This document shows positions 1 through 8,861 of a DNA stretch of 64,000 bases, in pieces; the first letter of the stretch is position 1; every line of letters begins with the position of its first letter. The stretch is from JAAYXE01 sp964391195 (GTDB lineage: Bacteria; Chloroflexota; Anaerolineae; Anaerolineales; UBA4823). The notes under the pieces are model-generated. The model did no database searches and was not told where the DNA came from. It worked only from the letters and a program-made list of their open reading frames with translations. The stretch is from the NCBI GenBank assembly GCA_964391195.1, contig CAYMLG010000002.1:127801-191800 (forward strand), written 5' to 3'. The position numbers and the translations under genes were made by a program.

Positions 1-3000
1 CGAGATCGATCAGCCAATCGGCAGACCGGATCACATCCAGGTTGTGTTCGATCACGATCACCGTGTTTCCGGCTTCCACCAGGCGATGGAGCACGTCCAA
101 CAGGCGCTGGATATCGGCGAAATGCAGGCCGGTGGTCGGCTCGTCCAGGATGTAGATCGTGCGCCCGGTAGCCACCCGGCTGAGTTCCTTGGCCAGCTTC
201 ACCCGCTGCGCCTCCCCACCGCTCAGCGTGGTCGCACTCTGCCCGAGCTTCACATATTCCAGGCCCACATCGTATAAGGTCTGTAATACACGGGAGATCT
301 TTGGATAGCTCGAAAAGAACTCCAGCGCCTCCTGCACATCCATATCCAACACCTGGGCGATGTTCTTCCCCTTGTACTTGATCTCCAGGGTGTGGCGGTT
401 ATACCGGGCGCCCTTGCACTCCTGGCAGGCGACCCAAACATCCGGCAGGAAGTGCATCTCCACCCGCTTCTGCCCGTGCCCCTTGCAGGCTTCGCAGCGC
501 CCGCCCTTCACATTGAAGCTGAAGCGGTCGGCGTGGTAGCCGCGCATCCTGGCTTCTGGGGTGGAGGCGAACACCCGGCGGATCTCGTCGAAGACGCCGG
601 CATAGGTGGCCGGATTGGAACGCGGCGTGCGGCCGATCGCTTCCTGGGTGATATGGATCACCTTGTCGAGCTGTTCCAGCCCCTCTAGCCGGTCATACGG
701 GCCGGGGGTGGCCTGGGCGTTGTGCAGTTGGCGCATGAGCGCCGGGTAGAGCGTCTCCGCCACCAGGCTGCTTTTGCCGCTACCGCTCACCCCTGTCACG
801 CAGGTGAACACACCCAGAGGGAAGCGGGCAGTGAGCGAACGCAGGTTGAAGAGACGCGCGCCGCTCAGGGTGAGCCAACCGCTAGGCTCCCGCCGCCCGG
901 CGTTCGGGCTGGTGATTTTTTCGAGTCCTGCCAGATAACGGCCGGTGAGCGAGTTGGGGTTGGCGGCCACCTGCTGGGGGGTGCCTACGGCCACCACCTC
1001 GCCTCCCAGCACCCCCGCCCCCGGGCCGAGGTCGATCAGCCAGTCGGCGGCCAGCATCGTTTCGGCGTCGTGCTCCACCACCAACACCGTGTTCCCCATG
1101 TCCCGCAGGTTGATCAGCGTGTCCAGCAGCGCCCGCTGATCGCGGGCATGCAGGCCGATGGAGGGCTCGTCCAGGATGTAGAGCACGCCCACCAGCCCGC
1201 AGCCCAACTGGCTGGCGAGACGGATACGCTGCCCTTCTCCCCCGGAGAGGGTGGGCGCCGGACGGTCGAGTGTCAGATAGTGCAGACCCACGTTGAGCAT
1301 GAACTGCAGCCGGTCGTGCAGCTCCTTGAGCACTTCGCCCATCACTTCAACCTGCTCGGCGGTGAGACTCTGCCCCAGCTCGATCACCCACTCGTGCGCC
1401 TGGCGGATGGTCATGGTTGTCACCTCAGGCAGGGTCTTGCCCCCCACGGTGACGTTCCGGGCTTCAGCGCGCAGCCGCGCTCCCCCACATGCCGGGCAGG
1501 GTTGCTGGCTCATAAAGCTGGCATACCACCGCCGGGTGGTATCGGACTTGGTCTGACGGAAAAGCCGCTTGACGTGGTAAATGATCCCCCTCACCGGCTG
1601 GACGGACTCACCCTTCCAGGAGGTATCCCCGTTCTCCACCTGATAGGTGAAATGCAGCTTCTCCTCACCAGATCCGTACAGCACCACCTGGCGGAATTTT
1701 TCGGGCAGCTCCTGCCAGGGCTTGTCCAGATCCACGCCGTAGTGCCTGGCCATGGCCTCCAGATTGCCCAGCCAGTAGCGGGCCTTCTTTTTGCGCAGGT
1801 TTCCATACCAGCGCGAGGCGCCATCGAGCAGCGAGAGGTCGGGCCGCTCGACCACCAGGCTCGGGTCCACTTCGAGCTGTGTGCCCAGGCCGTGGCACTC
1901 CGGGCACATCCCCACGGGCGAGTTGAAACTGAACAACGTGGCGCTCAACTTCGGCAGGCTGATCTCGCAGTAGGGGCAGGCGTTGTGCTCGGTGAGCAGG
2001 ATATCGCTGCCGTCCCCCAGGTCGATTCGCAGCACCCCTTTCCCGGTGCCCAGGGCGGTCTCGACCGAATCGATCAGGCGCACGCGGAATTCATCCCAAT
2101 CCCGGTGATCCCCGTTCCCCTGCGCCCCCGCCGCCCGGTCCGGGACAATCAACCGGTCGATCACCAATTCCAGGTTGTAACTGCCAGACTTGGGGAACTC
2201 CGGCCAGGTGGAGCGCTTCTCGGTCAGTTCGACCACCTGACCGTTCACCCGGGCGCGGGTGAAGCCCGCCTTGCGGTAGTTTTCCAGCAGGGAGACCGGA
2301 CTGCCCTTGCGCCCGGTCCCGGCCGGAGAAAGGATCTGGAAGCGGGTCCCCGCCGGCATCGCTGCCAACCGGTCGGCGATCATCTGCGCGCTGTGCGGCT
2401 CCACCGCCCGCCCGCATTGGGGACAGTGCTGGAGCCCGGCGCGAGAGAAGAGCACCCGCAGATAGTCCAGAACCTCGGTCACCGTGCCCACCGTCGAGCG
2501 CGGGTTCTTGCTGATCGATTTCTGTTCGATGGAAATCGCCGGACTCAACCCGCTGATGGTTTCCACCTTGGGTTTGTCCATCTGCTCCATATAGCGGCGC
2601 ACGTAAGCCGACAGGCTCTCCACGTACCGGCGCTGTCCCTCAGCATACAGGGTGTCGAACGCCAGGGATGATTTCCCACTGCCGCTCACTCCGGTCAGCA
2701 CCACCAGCTTATTGCGGGGGATGGTGACATCCACGTTCTTGAGGTTGTGCTGCTGCGCCCCGCGCACCACGATGGCCGCCGGATCGATCCCTGTGCCGGG
2801 CGCCAGGCGGCCGGTGAAGGCCAATCCCCCGCCCGCCGAGCGAACCGAGCCCGGCGCCGCCTGGCCCGGGAGAGCGGCCGCCGCGCCCGCCGTCCGCTGG
2901 AAACCTTGCCCACCCCCTGCCCGGCCGGGAGCGGCCGCATCCAGATCCAACAGCCTCAGGTGCGAGCGAACCGGCAGGTGGATGCGTTCATCCTCTTCGT

Positions 3001-3820
3001 AGGCCGCCCGTAGTTGCTCAAACCGGGCGTCTGCTTCCAGGGTGAGCGACGCCAGTTCGTCGAACAGCCGCCGTTCGTCGGGCGTCACCGCTTCTTCTTT
3101 CTTCGTCCCCAGTTCCCACCACATATCCATGGGGAGCAGTTCGATCTTATTCAAAGCGGCCAGGTCCAACAGCAGGCTGTTGCGCATGAAGCCCCAGCCG
3201 CGCTGTTTGGTGCTGTGCCCAAAACTGCCCGACCTGGCCCGTCCGGCCCGGCACTCCTGCCAGGCGCGGCCGGCCAGATAGAAAGCGGCCTCTTGCAGAT
3301 CGAGGGTATCGAACTCGATCGCGAAGTGCGCCCGCTGCCTCTCGTCGATCTGAGCGTCCACCATGACCCAGCGCCCGGCGGCAGCGTCCCAGTATTCGGT
3401 GACCCAATGATCGGCGTGCAGCGTGTGTTCCCGCTCGCGGCTGAGGTAAGGGGCGAAACCGGCCCGCACCCGCGCCGGCGTCCCCTGGCTGCGGAGCATG
3501 GCACACAGCAGCACCGCATAATCGCGGCCGCTGCCGGCCAGGCGGTCTCGGGCCGGGCGCGGTTCGCTCAGCGGGCGGTCGTCCAGCTCGCTGATGAGGC
3601 GCAGCATCTCCCGCACCGGCCGGACGTTCACTTCCTTGCGCTGCATGCTGCTCAGCTCGACCTCGTACAGCCCGGAGACGAGCGGAGGGAGCAGCAGGCC
3701 CTGGACCACCCGCACCAGGGCGGGGATCTCGGCCGGCAGGCCGGTGAAGAGGGCCTTGTATTCGCCTGGGTCGGTCATCACCCCGGGCGCAGTATAGAAC
3801 TGTAGCGCGTCACCGATCAT
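1..3820 (-). CDS. uvrA: UvrA excinuclease subunit with fused N-terminal transglutaminase-like domain (3' end outside window)
   Basis: UvrA is the damage-recognition ATPase of nucleotide excision repair and works with UvrB. The frame is open from the ATG at 3820 to the left edge (1273 codons); the last few dozen residues are missing. Residues ~1-283 are transglutaminase-like, ~284-345 a Gly/Ala/Pro-rich linker, and ~346 on is UvrA: Walker A GVSGSGKSS (Lys ~383), CPQC and CPYC/CPEC cysteines, LSGGEGQR, LYILDEPSIGLH, a second GVSGSGKSS, the CEACKGHG/CQECKG zinc module, LSGGEAQR and YILDEPTTGLH. I read the codons from 3820 to about 2670 and found no stop, so the fusion is one frame. The fused domain matches the product of 3855-4703, but Gly98 stands where that protein has its catalytic Cys; His138 and Asp155 are kept. 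A separate start for UvrA (TTG or GTG near 2790-2860) cannot be excluded, but none has a well-placed ribosome site. Confidence 0.9.
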   Translation of the reverse strand, partial: MIGDALQFYTAPGVMTDPGEYKALFTGLPAEIPALVRVVQGLLLPPLVSGLYEVELSSMQRKEVNVRPVREMLRLISELDDRPLSEPRPARDRLAGSGRDYAVLLCAMLRSQGTPARVRAGFAPYLSREREHTLHADHWVTEYWDAAAGRWVMVDAQIDERQRAHFAIEFDTLDLQEAAFYLAGRAWQECRAGRARSGSFGHSTKQRGWGFMRNSLLLDLAALNKIELLPMDMWWELGTKKEEAVTPDERRLFDELASLTLEADARFEQLRAAYEEDERIHLPVRSHLRLLDLDAAAPGRAGGGQGFQRTAGAAAALPGQAAPGSVRSAGGGLAFTGRLAPGTGIDPAAIVVRGAQQHNLKNVDVTIPRNKLVVLTGVSGSGKSSLAFDTLYAEGQRRYVESLSAYVRRYMEQMDKPKVETISGLSPAISIEQKSISKNPRSTVGTVTEVLDYLRVLFSRAGLQHCPQCGRAVEPHSAQMIADRLAAMPAGTRFQILSPAGTGRKGSPVSLLENYRKAGFTRARVNGQVVELTEKRSTWPEFPKSGSYNLELVIDRLIVPDRAAGAQGNGDHRDWDEFRVRLIDSVETALGTGKGVLRIDLGDGSDILLTEHNACPYCEISLPKLSATLFSFNSPVGMCPECHGLGTQLEVDPSLVVERPDLSLLDGASRWYGNLRKKKARYWLGNLEAMARHYGVDLDKPWQELPEKFRQVVLYGSGEEKLHFTYQVENGDTSWKGESVQPVRGIIYHVKRLFRQTKSDTTRRWYASFMSQQPCPACGGARLRAEARNVTVGGKTLPEVTTMTIRQAHEWVIELGQSLTAEQVEVMGEVLKELHDRLQFMLNVGLHYLTLDRPAPTLSGGEGQRIRLASQLGCGLVGVLYILDEPSIGLHARDQRALLDTLINLRDMGNTVLVVEHDAETMLAADWLIDLGPGAGVLGGEVVAVGTPQQVAANPNSLTGRYLAGLEKITSPNAGRREPSGWLTLSGARLFNLRSLTARFPLGVFTCVTGVSGSGKSSLVAETLYPALMRQLHNAQATPGPYDRLEGLEQLDKVIHITQEAIGRTPRSNPATYAGVFDEIRRVFASTPEARMRGYHADRFSFNVKGGRCEACKGHGQKRVEMHFLPDVWVACQECKGARYNRHTLEIKYKGKNIAQVLDMDVQEALEFFSSYPKISRVLQTLYDVGLEYVKLGQSATTLSGGEAQRVKLAKELSRVATGRTIYILDEPTTGLHFADIQRLLDVLHRLVEAGNTVIVIEHNLDVIRSADWLIDL

Positions 3821-3854
3821 CCTTCAATGTTCCCCTTAGATCCACCGTTCGGCC

Positions 3855-4703
3855 TTATTCCCAGTCGGCGGGGATATGCCAGTTGGCGTCCGTCTCATAC
3901 AGCTCGCGCAGCTCGGCGAAGGAAGCCTCTCCGCCGAGCGTGAGGGCGGAGACCTGGTCGAAGAGGGCGTAGGTCTGGTCACGGTTCTGCTCGTTCACCG
4001 CTTCATCATTCAGATAGCCGATGTACCAGTCCCAGGGCAGGATCTCCACTTTGTTCAGCGAAAGCAGATCGCGGACCACGTTGCCGCGGATGAACTCCAT
4101 ACCGGACATATCGAAGATGCCAAAGTCATCCGGGTTCGCCTCCTCCCGGCGGCACATCTGCCAGGCCTCCCCGGCCAGCACGAAAGCTCCCGGGCGCATA
4201 TCCAGCGGGTCGAAGTCGATCCCGAGCGCTTCCTGCTGGAACGCATCCAACTGCGCGTCCACCATCACCCAGCGGCCCTGCCCCTCGTTCCAGTATTCCA
4301 CCACCCAGTGGTCTTCGTAATGACCGGGTTTGAAGTAAGTGCCGAACCCGCAGCGAGCCCGGGCCGGGACTCCCTGGCAGCGCAGGATGGCCGTCAGCAA
4401 GGTCGAAAAATCCCGGCAGTTGCCAACCTGGCGTTCGGCGGGCTGGCGCTCAGCGGTCAACGGGCGCCCACCCTCCGTCATCAGGGCCAGCTTCCGCCGC
4501 ACAGAGCGGAGTTGCAGGGTATCCATCCGCTCATCTGTGAGCTGAACGCCATAGCGTTCGGCCCAGAACACGTGGATGATATTGTTCTGTACGATGCGAA
4601 CTAACGAAGGGATATCTGTTGGGAGCTCGCTGAACAGCGAGGCGTAGGGACCGGGGTCGGTCATCGGTCCGGGAGTAGAGTAGAAAGCAAGTGAGGGGGG
4701 CAT
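3855..4703 (-). CDS. transglutaminase-like cysteine protease-fold protein
   Basis: A 282-residue cytoplasmic protein with the transglutaminase-like catalytic pattern: Cys96 in VGNCRDFS, followed by GVPARARCGF, His132 in EDHWVVEYW and Asp149 in WVMVDAQ. The family covers peptidases, amidases and related thiol enzymes; the substrate cannot be told. There is no signal peptide. AAAGGA sits just before the ATG. The gene lies 34 bp upstream of the fused copy in uvrA and is related to it along its whole length, so the pair looks like a tandem duplication in which the downstream copy lost its stop and joined uvrA. A promoter at 4856-4884 probably serves both. Confidence 0.8.
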   Translation of the reverse strand: MPPSLAFYSTPGPMTDPGPYASLFSELPTDIPSLVRIVQNNIIHVFWAERYGVQLTDERMDTLQLRSVRRKLALMTEGGRPLTAERQPAERQVGNCRDFSTLLTAILRCQGVPARARCGFGTYFKPGHYEDHWVVEYWNEGQGRWVMVDAQLDAFQQEALGIDFDPLDMRPGAFVLAGEAWQMCRREEANPDDFGIFDMSGMEFIRGNVVRDLLSLNKVEILPWDWYIGYLNDEAVNEQNRDQTYALFDQVSALTLGGEASFAELRELYETDANWHIPADWE

Positions 4704-4855
4704 GGCAGTTCCTTTATGGTGAGGATGGGTGAGAAAGTCTCTCAGGGTAATTGCTTATTACTGCATCGCCTGGATGGAAGGCGCAGCATTCCGATACACA
4801 TTCCTATAGGACCGGGGGAGGCAGTATGTGACAGGTATTCACCCTGGACTGATCC

Positions 4856-4884
4856 ATGATAGCACACCTGTTCTATCAAGTCAA
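4856..4884 (-). promoter_or_regulatory. sigma-70-type promoter for the transglutaminase/uvrA unit
   Basis: On the minus strand, TTGACT (4884-4879), a 17-nt spacer and TATCAT (4861-4856). Transcription would begin about 145 nt before the ATG at 4703. The rest of the 364-bp gap 4704-5067 holds only the terminator of the next operon; I see no gene in it. Confidence 0.6.
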
Positions 4885-5012
4885 GCAATATCCAGGAATG
4901 ACCAAGAAAACTTGACAGCGGAGGGTTGAGGGGGTTATATGTCTGCCGTTAAAGGCGCAGATCACTCTTCATTGATACGATTAGCCTTGATCTCACCTAT
5001 TTTCAGGAAATG

Positions 5013-5047
5013 AAACGCGCCCGGTCGCCGGAGCGATCCAGGCGCGT
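5013..5047 (-). terminator. terminator of the molybdenum-hydroxylase operon
   Basis: On the minus strand a 7-bp stem ACGCGCC/GGCGCGT encloses an inner TCGC/GCGA stem and is followed by TTTCATTT. It lies 20 nt after the last gene of the 5-18 kb operon. Confidence 0.6.
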
Positions 5048-5067
5048 AGACAAAGTTACTACTCTAC

Positions 5068-5532
5068 CTACCCCTCATCGTTATTTGCCAATGACTCCAC
5101 CGCTTCGATTATTTTAGTGTACCCGGTACACCGGCACAGATTACCCGACAATTCCTCCACGATCTGCTGGCGAGTGGGATGGGGATTTTCGGCTAACAGG
5201 CTGTAGATAGACATGACAAAACCAGGTGTGCAGTAGCCGCACTGAACTGCTCCATATTCTGCCATCCGCTGCTGGATAGGGTGGGGTTTCTCAGAGTCTC
5301 CAAGTCCTTCGATTGTAAGAATTTCCCGCCCGAAGGCTTTCATCGCCGGGATCAAGCAGGAGACAACAGCCTGACCATCCATAATTACGGTGCAGGCGCC
5401 GCATTCCCCCTCTCGACAAGCGATCTTGGTACCCAACAATCCCAGGCGATCCCTTAACACGTCGGCCAGAATTTCGTCGCTGCGCACATCGAGAGTAACC
5501 TGCTCATGGTTGACCGTCATCTGTAATTTCAT
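5068..5532 (-). CDS. molybdenum hydroxylase small subunit, 2x[2Fe-2S]
   Basis: The 154-residue iron-sulfur subunit of a xanthine dehydrogenase/aldehyde oxidase-type enzyme. It passes electrons from the Mo centre to FAD. An N-terminal plant-type [2Fe-2S] domain shows CREGECGACTV and a later SCL cysteine. The C-terminal helical [2Fe-2S] domain shows QCGYCTPGF and LCRCTGY. The length is normal for separate small subunits. It is the last gene of the operon, 5 bp after the FAD subunit. Family assignment is firm; the substrate is unknown. Confidence 0.93.
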   Translation of the reverse strand: MKLQMTVNHEQVTLDVRSDEILADVLRDRLGLLGTKIACREGECGACTVIMDGQAVVSCLIPAMKAFGREILTIEGLGDSEKPHPIQQRMAEYGAVQCGYCTPGFVMSIYSLLAENPHPTRQQIVEELSGNLCRCTGYTKIIEAVESLANNDEG

Positions 5533-5537
5533 CAGTC

Positions 5538-6413
5538 TTAATTCCCTTCTATAGCGCTGGCTAACTCAGCCCGCAGTATGCGTTCTGCAACCAACAATCG
5601 GTAATTTCGAGAGCTGCGGAAGTCAGAAATCGGAGCGATATCTGCCCTGAGTGCATCTGCCAGAGGAACCTGGCCCAGATCAGCAGCCGGAATACCTGTA
5701 AGCAAGCGCTCCGTACATGTGAGACGAACTGCAGTCGGTGCAACGGCTCCCATCGCCAGACGAACATCGGCCATGTGACCACTCTCCAGGCACAGGCAAA
5801 TGGCAAGATTCAAGATGGATATCGCCATAGCCCGGCGCGGCTGCACCTTCCGAAAGCGTAAGCGCGCGCCGGTTGCCGGACGAGGCATATGGAACTCCAC
5901 GACGATCTCATCAGGCGCTAAATCCACCTTACGCACGCCCAACATAAAGCGCTCAAGCGGCATAGTGCGGCGCGCGCCGTCTTGGGCGGCGATTTCTACT
6001 TCAGCGTTCAGCGCTAGTAGAGGCGGGACCAGGTCAGCAGCCGGAGAACCGTTAACCACGTTGCCGCCAATCGTAGCAAGGTTGCGGATCTGCCGTCCGG
6101 CAATAAACCCGGCTGCCTGCGAGAGGATTGGCGCCGCCGATTGGATCGCAGCCGACCGCTGCAGCCGGCTGACAGTGACCCCGGCCCCAACTGTGATGCG
6201 ATGGTCATCAACGAGGATATTCTGCAGCTCAGGCAGCCGGGAGATATCAATTAACGCCTCGACACCATTGATCTTTCCCTCTTCGAGGCTCAACACGAGA
6301 TCCGTTCCCCCGGCAATCACGCGGGCGTGCGCCCCGTACCGGCCGAGCAGCGCCAGGGCTTCATCCAACGTTCGGGCGAGATAATATTCATTCCAATGTG
6401 CAGTATGAGTCAC
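5538..6413 (-). CDS. molybdenum hydroxylase medium subunit, FAD-binding
   Basis: The 291-residue FAD subunit of the CoxM/XdhB type. ARVIAGGTDLV near residue 35 and ATIGGNVVNGSPAAD near residue 115 are the usual FAD-binding loops. The start is GTG at 6413, whose GTGA overlaps the stop of the kinase gene, which suggests translational coupling. It should bridge the small iron-sulfur subunit (5068-5532) and the split large subunit (7884-10123). The kinase gene lies between it and the large subunit, which is unusual for this enzyme class. Confidence 0.92.
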   Translation of the reverse strand: MTHTAHWNEYYLARTLDEALALLGRYGAHARVIAGGTDLVLSLEEGKINGVEALIDISRLPELQNILVDDHRITVGAGVTVSRLQRSAAIQSAAPILSQAAGFIAGRQIRNLATIGGNVVNGSPAADLVPPLLALNAEVEIAAQDGARRTMPLERFMLGVRKVDLAPDEIVVEFHMPRPATGARLRFRKVQPRRAMAISILNLAICLCLESGHMADVRLAMGAVAPTAVRLTCTERLLTGIPAADLGQVPLADALRADIAPISDFRSSRNYRLLVAERILRAELASAIEGN

Positions 6414-7882
6414 GATGTTCCCTTGTAAAGAAATTCATCCAGAAGCGCATGCGCCTGTTGATAAACTGGATAAAGATCGTTGTAGGCACATACGTTTTTC
6501 GGATTTGGTTCAACATGGAAAGTAGGCTGCACCCATTGAGCGATTATCTCGCTGATGGACGGCAAAAAGTCGCCGCCCAGGGCAGCCGTGATCGCAACGC
6601 CCAATACACTATCGGCCTGTACACCGGTCAGTGGCTTTCCTAATACATCTGCCACAATTTGCCGCCAGACAGGATTCTTAGAGCCACCACCGGTAAAACG
6701 CAACGCCTCCCAAGTCCAGCCGAGTCGATTGAACGCCTCGCCAATGTCGCGCAGTGAAAACGCCACGCCTTCCAGCAGAGCGCGGGTCAAATCCGGCCGC
6801 TCATGATGGCGGGCCAGACGTAAGAACGCGCCTTGCGGTTCCTGGTTGCAGTGTGGAGACCCTGCCCCCATCAGATAGGGCATGAAAATCACCCCTTTAG
6901 CGCCCAGTGGGCTTCGAGCTGCATCTTGGGCAATCTGATCGAAAACCGCTTCCTTCGGATAACCCTTTAAAAAGGTATCAATGAACCAGCGCACACTATC
7001 GCCGCCCGATTTCGTCGTTCCACCGGTGACAAAACACTCAGTGGCATAGGAGTAGCAGAAAAACGAATTATCGACCAAGATTTTCCCCGGTACCCGACCG
7101 GAGACGAGCGTGCGCATAACCCCATTCGTACTGAGGCTAACAATGCCGTGTCCTTGCTTGCACACCCCGGCGCCCAGGGTAGCTGCTGCTCCGTCGTTCA
7201 GCCCTGCCACAACAATGGTGTTGGCCGGCAAGCCTACTTGACGGGACAGTTCCGGTAGTAAGCTACCGACCACCGATAGGGAAGGGACGGTCTCAGGCAA
7301 CTTCTCCAGACTGACGCCCAGCCGTTCAAAAGTAGACTGGTTCCAGCCACGTCCGCCCGGGCTACTGCTGCTTTCGTCTACGGCCTTCCCGGTAAGGGTA
7401 GCCAACACAAAACCTTTGACGTCAAACAGGTGATCCGCTTTCCGGATTAGTTCGGGCTGATGCCTTAGGGCCCAATAGAGCTTCATCACAAATGAAGACT
7501 CTGGCATTCCCAGGCCAACCCAATCGCTACCCAATAAGTCGAGCAGTTCTGGTAACAGATCAGCGCCTCGCTGATCTTGCCAGATTGGCGCAAACGCCAG
7601 GGGACGAAAATGCTTATCGGTTGGGATCAAACCCGGTCCATGCGAACTAACCCCAATGGCGGCTACATTCTGCGCATCGCTTTTCAGTTGACCAGCCACA
7701 TCCGTCAGAACGCCACGAATGGCCGCCGTCCAGTCGAGCGGATCCTGCTCGGCCCAGCCGGGCGCAGGCCGGTAAGTCTCGATGGTGGTCGTCGCCGAAG
7801 CCCGCAGCGTTCCGTCGAGTTCGTAGGCGCCGGCTTTGCAGAGAGTGGTGCCCAGATCGAGGCCCACGATAAGAGATCCCAT
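6410..7882 (-). CDS. FGGY-family carbohydrate kinase (xylulokinase-like)
   Basis: A 490-residue sugar kinase of the FGGY family, which phosphorylates sugars or polyols such as xylulose, ribulose or gluconate with ATP. The N-terminal phosphate loop is IVGLDLGTTLCKAG; WQDQRG and VVAGLNDGAAATLGAG are typical. The ATG at 7882 is chosen because the ribosome site GGAG lies just before it and the family starts here; the frame is open further upstream but that part is antisense-like. The gene starts 1 nt after the large-subunit C-part and overlaps the FAD subunit by 4 nt. It probably phosphorylates the sugar product of this pathway. Sugar specificity cannot be read. Confidence 0.88.
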   Translation of the reverse strand: MGSLIVGLDLGTTLCKAGAYELDGTLRASATTTIETYRPAPGWAEQDPLDWTAAIRGVLTDVAGQLKSDAQNVAAIGVSSHGPGLIPTDKHFRPLAFAPIWQDQRGADLLPELLDLLGSDWVGLGMPESSFVMKLYWALRHQPELIRKADHLFDVKGFVLATLTGKAVDESSSSPGGRGWNQSTFERLGVSLEKLPETVPSLSVVGSLLPELSRQVGLPANTIVVAGLNDGAAATLGAGVCKQGHGIVSLSTNGVMRTLVSGRVPGKILVDNSFFCYSYATECFVTGGTTKSGGDSVRWFIDTFLKGYPKEAVFDQIAQDAARSPLGAKGVIFMPYLMGAGSPHCNQEPQGAFLRLARHHERPDLTRALLEGVAFSLRDIGEAFNRLGWTWEALRFTGGGSKNPVWRQIVADVLGKPLTGVQADSVLGVAITAALGGDFLPSISEIIAQWVQPTFHVEPNPKNVCAYNDLYPVYQQAHALLDEFLYKGTS

Positions 7883-7883
7883 C

Positions 7884-8861
7884 TTATTCCTTCTCCAACA
7901 GCCCGGTGAGAACCCTCTCCGGTGTCGCCGGAAGATGCCGGACCCGAACCCCACAGGCATCGTATATGGCATTGATAATCGCAGGTACGACCGTAGAGAC
8001 CGGAATTTCTGCCAGGCCTTTGACGCCCAATGTACCAATGGGTGACGGGATTTCGACAAAATAGGTGTCAATTTCCGGCGCATCGGCAATGCTGGGAATA
8101 ATGTAATTGGTGAATCCAACATTCACCGGCCGGCCATCTTTAAGCAGGTAATCCTCGCTTAAGGCAAAGCCCAATCCCATGACCGCAGCACCTTCTACCT
8201 GCGCAGTAGCGCCAAGGTGATTGAGAACCCTACCGGCGTCATGGAAAGCATACAGGCGAAGGACCCTGACTTCACCAGTAACCGTGTCCACTTCTACCTC
8301 TGCCACATGGGTAGCGTAGCCAAACTGGTTAACCGGTCGCCCGATGCCTTTGTAATCCAGCGGCGTGGTCGATGGCGCTTGAAAACTTCCTTGAACAGTG
8401 AGTGAAACACCCATCTTACGCGCCTCCGCAAACACTGCCGCGAGTGGTGCTTTCTGTCTTCCTGCACATATCTCAGCGCCTTCAAACGATATTTCAGATG
8501 GATGCACATCGAACATTTCGCTGGCGACCGTACACAGTCGTTCCTGCAAGTTCAGACAGGCCTGGCGAGCTGCATTGCCCGTGATCGTGCTTTGCCGGGA
8601 CGCTCCGGTGCCCCCCGCCTCCGGAGACCTGGTGTTCGAGCCTTCCCAACGGATCTGATCAATTGGAAAGCCATTGAAACTGCGCGAGACAACCAGCAGC
8701 AGCATGGCTTCCAGGCCTTCGCCGATATCTGATGCAGCAGTGCGCACCAGTATTCCGTCCTCATCTGTTACCTTCAGTTCGACCGTAGAGATATCGGGGT
8801 GTCCAAAATGGTAGTTGACACCCTGGAACGAACTGGCGAAACCGATTCCCCGGCGCTTCAC
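7884..8861 (-). CDS. molybdenum hydroxylase large subunit, C-terminal part (split gene)
   Basis: 325 residues equal to the C-terminal molybdopterin-binding half of a xanthine dehydrogenase/aldehyde oxidase large subunit. GLGFALSEDYL and the active-site GVKGLAEIP are present; the Glu is the family's catalytic base. The start is GTG at 8861 with GGAGG four nt upstream, in a GTGA overlap with the stop of the N-terminal half. The two halves add up to 746 residues, the normal size of one large subunit. Either a true two-piece subunit or a frameshifted gene; the well-placed ribosome site favours the former. Confidence 0.85.
   Translation of the reverse strand: MKRRGIGFASSFQGVNYHFGHPDISTVELKVTDEDGILVRTAASDIGEGLEAMLLLVVSRSFNGFPIDQIRWEGSNTRSPEAGGTGASRQSTITGNAARQACLNLQERLCTVASEMFDVHPSEISFEGAEICAGRQKAPLAAVFAEARKMGVSLTVQGSFQAPSTTPLDYKGIGRPVNQFGYATHVAEVEVDTVTGEVRVLRLYAFHDAGRVLNHLGATAQVEGAAVMGLGFALSEDYLLKDGRPVNVGFTNYIIPSIADAPEIDTYFVEIPSPIGTLGVKGLAEIPVSTVVPAIINAIYDACGVRVRHLPATPERVLTGLLEKE

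Noticed and set aside
722..2671. Long plus-strand open frame
   Set aside because: It is the antisense of uvrA, whose motifs are clear on the minus strand; the frame is kept open by high GC content.
3014..3805. Plus-strand open frame of 263 codons
   Set aside because: Antisense of the transglutaminase part of the uvrA fusion.
4720..4800. Weak resemblance to a TPP riboswitch near TCTCAGGGTAATT
   Set aside because: The second conserved half is missing, and the strand and distance do not fit the gene.
4913..4942. Plus-strand TTGACA with TATATG, 18-nt spacer
   Set aside because: No plus-strand gene follows; it points into the terminator and 3' end of the leftward operon.
7883..8122. Extended N-terminus of the FGGY kinase (80 more codons)
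   Set aside because: It lies over the coding sequence of the large-subunit C-part and shows no domain; the ribosome site supports ATG 7882.
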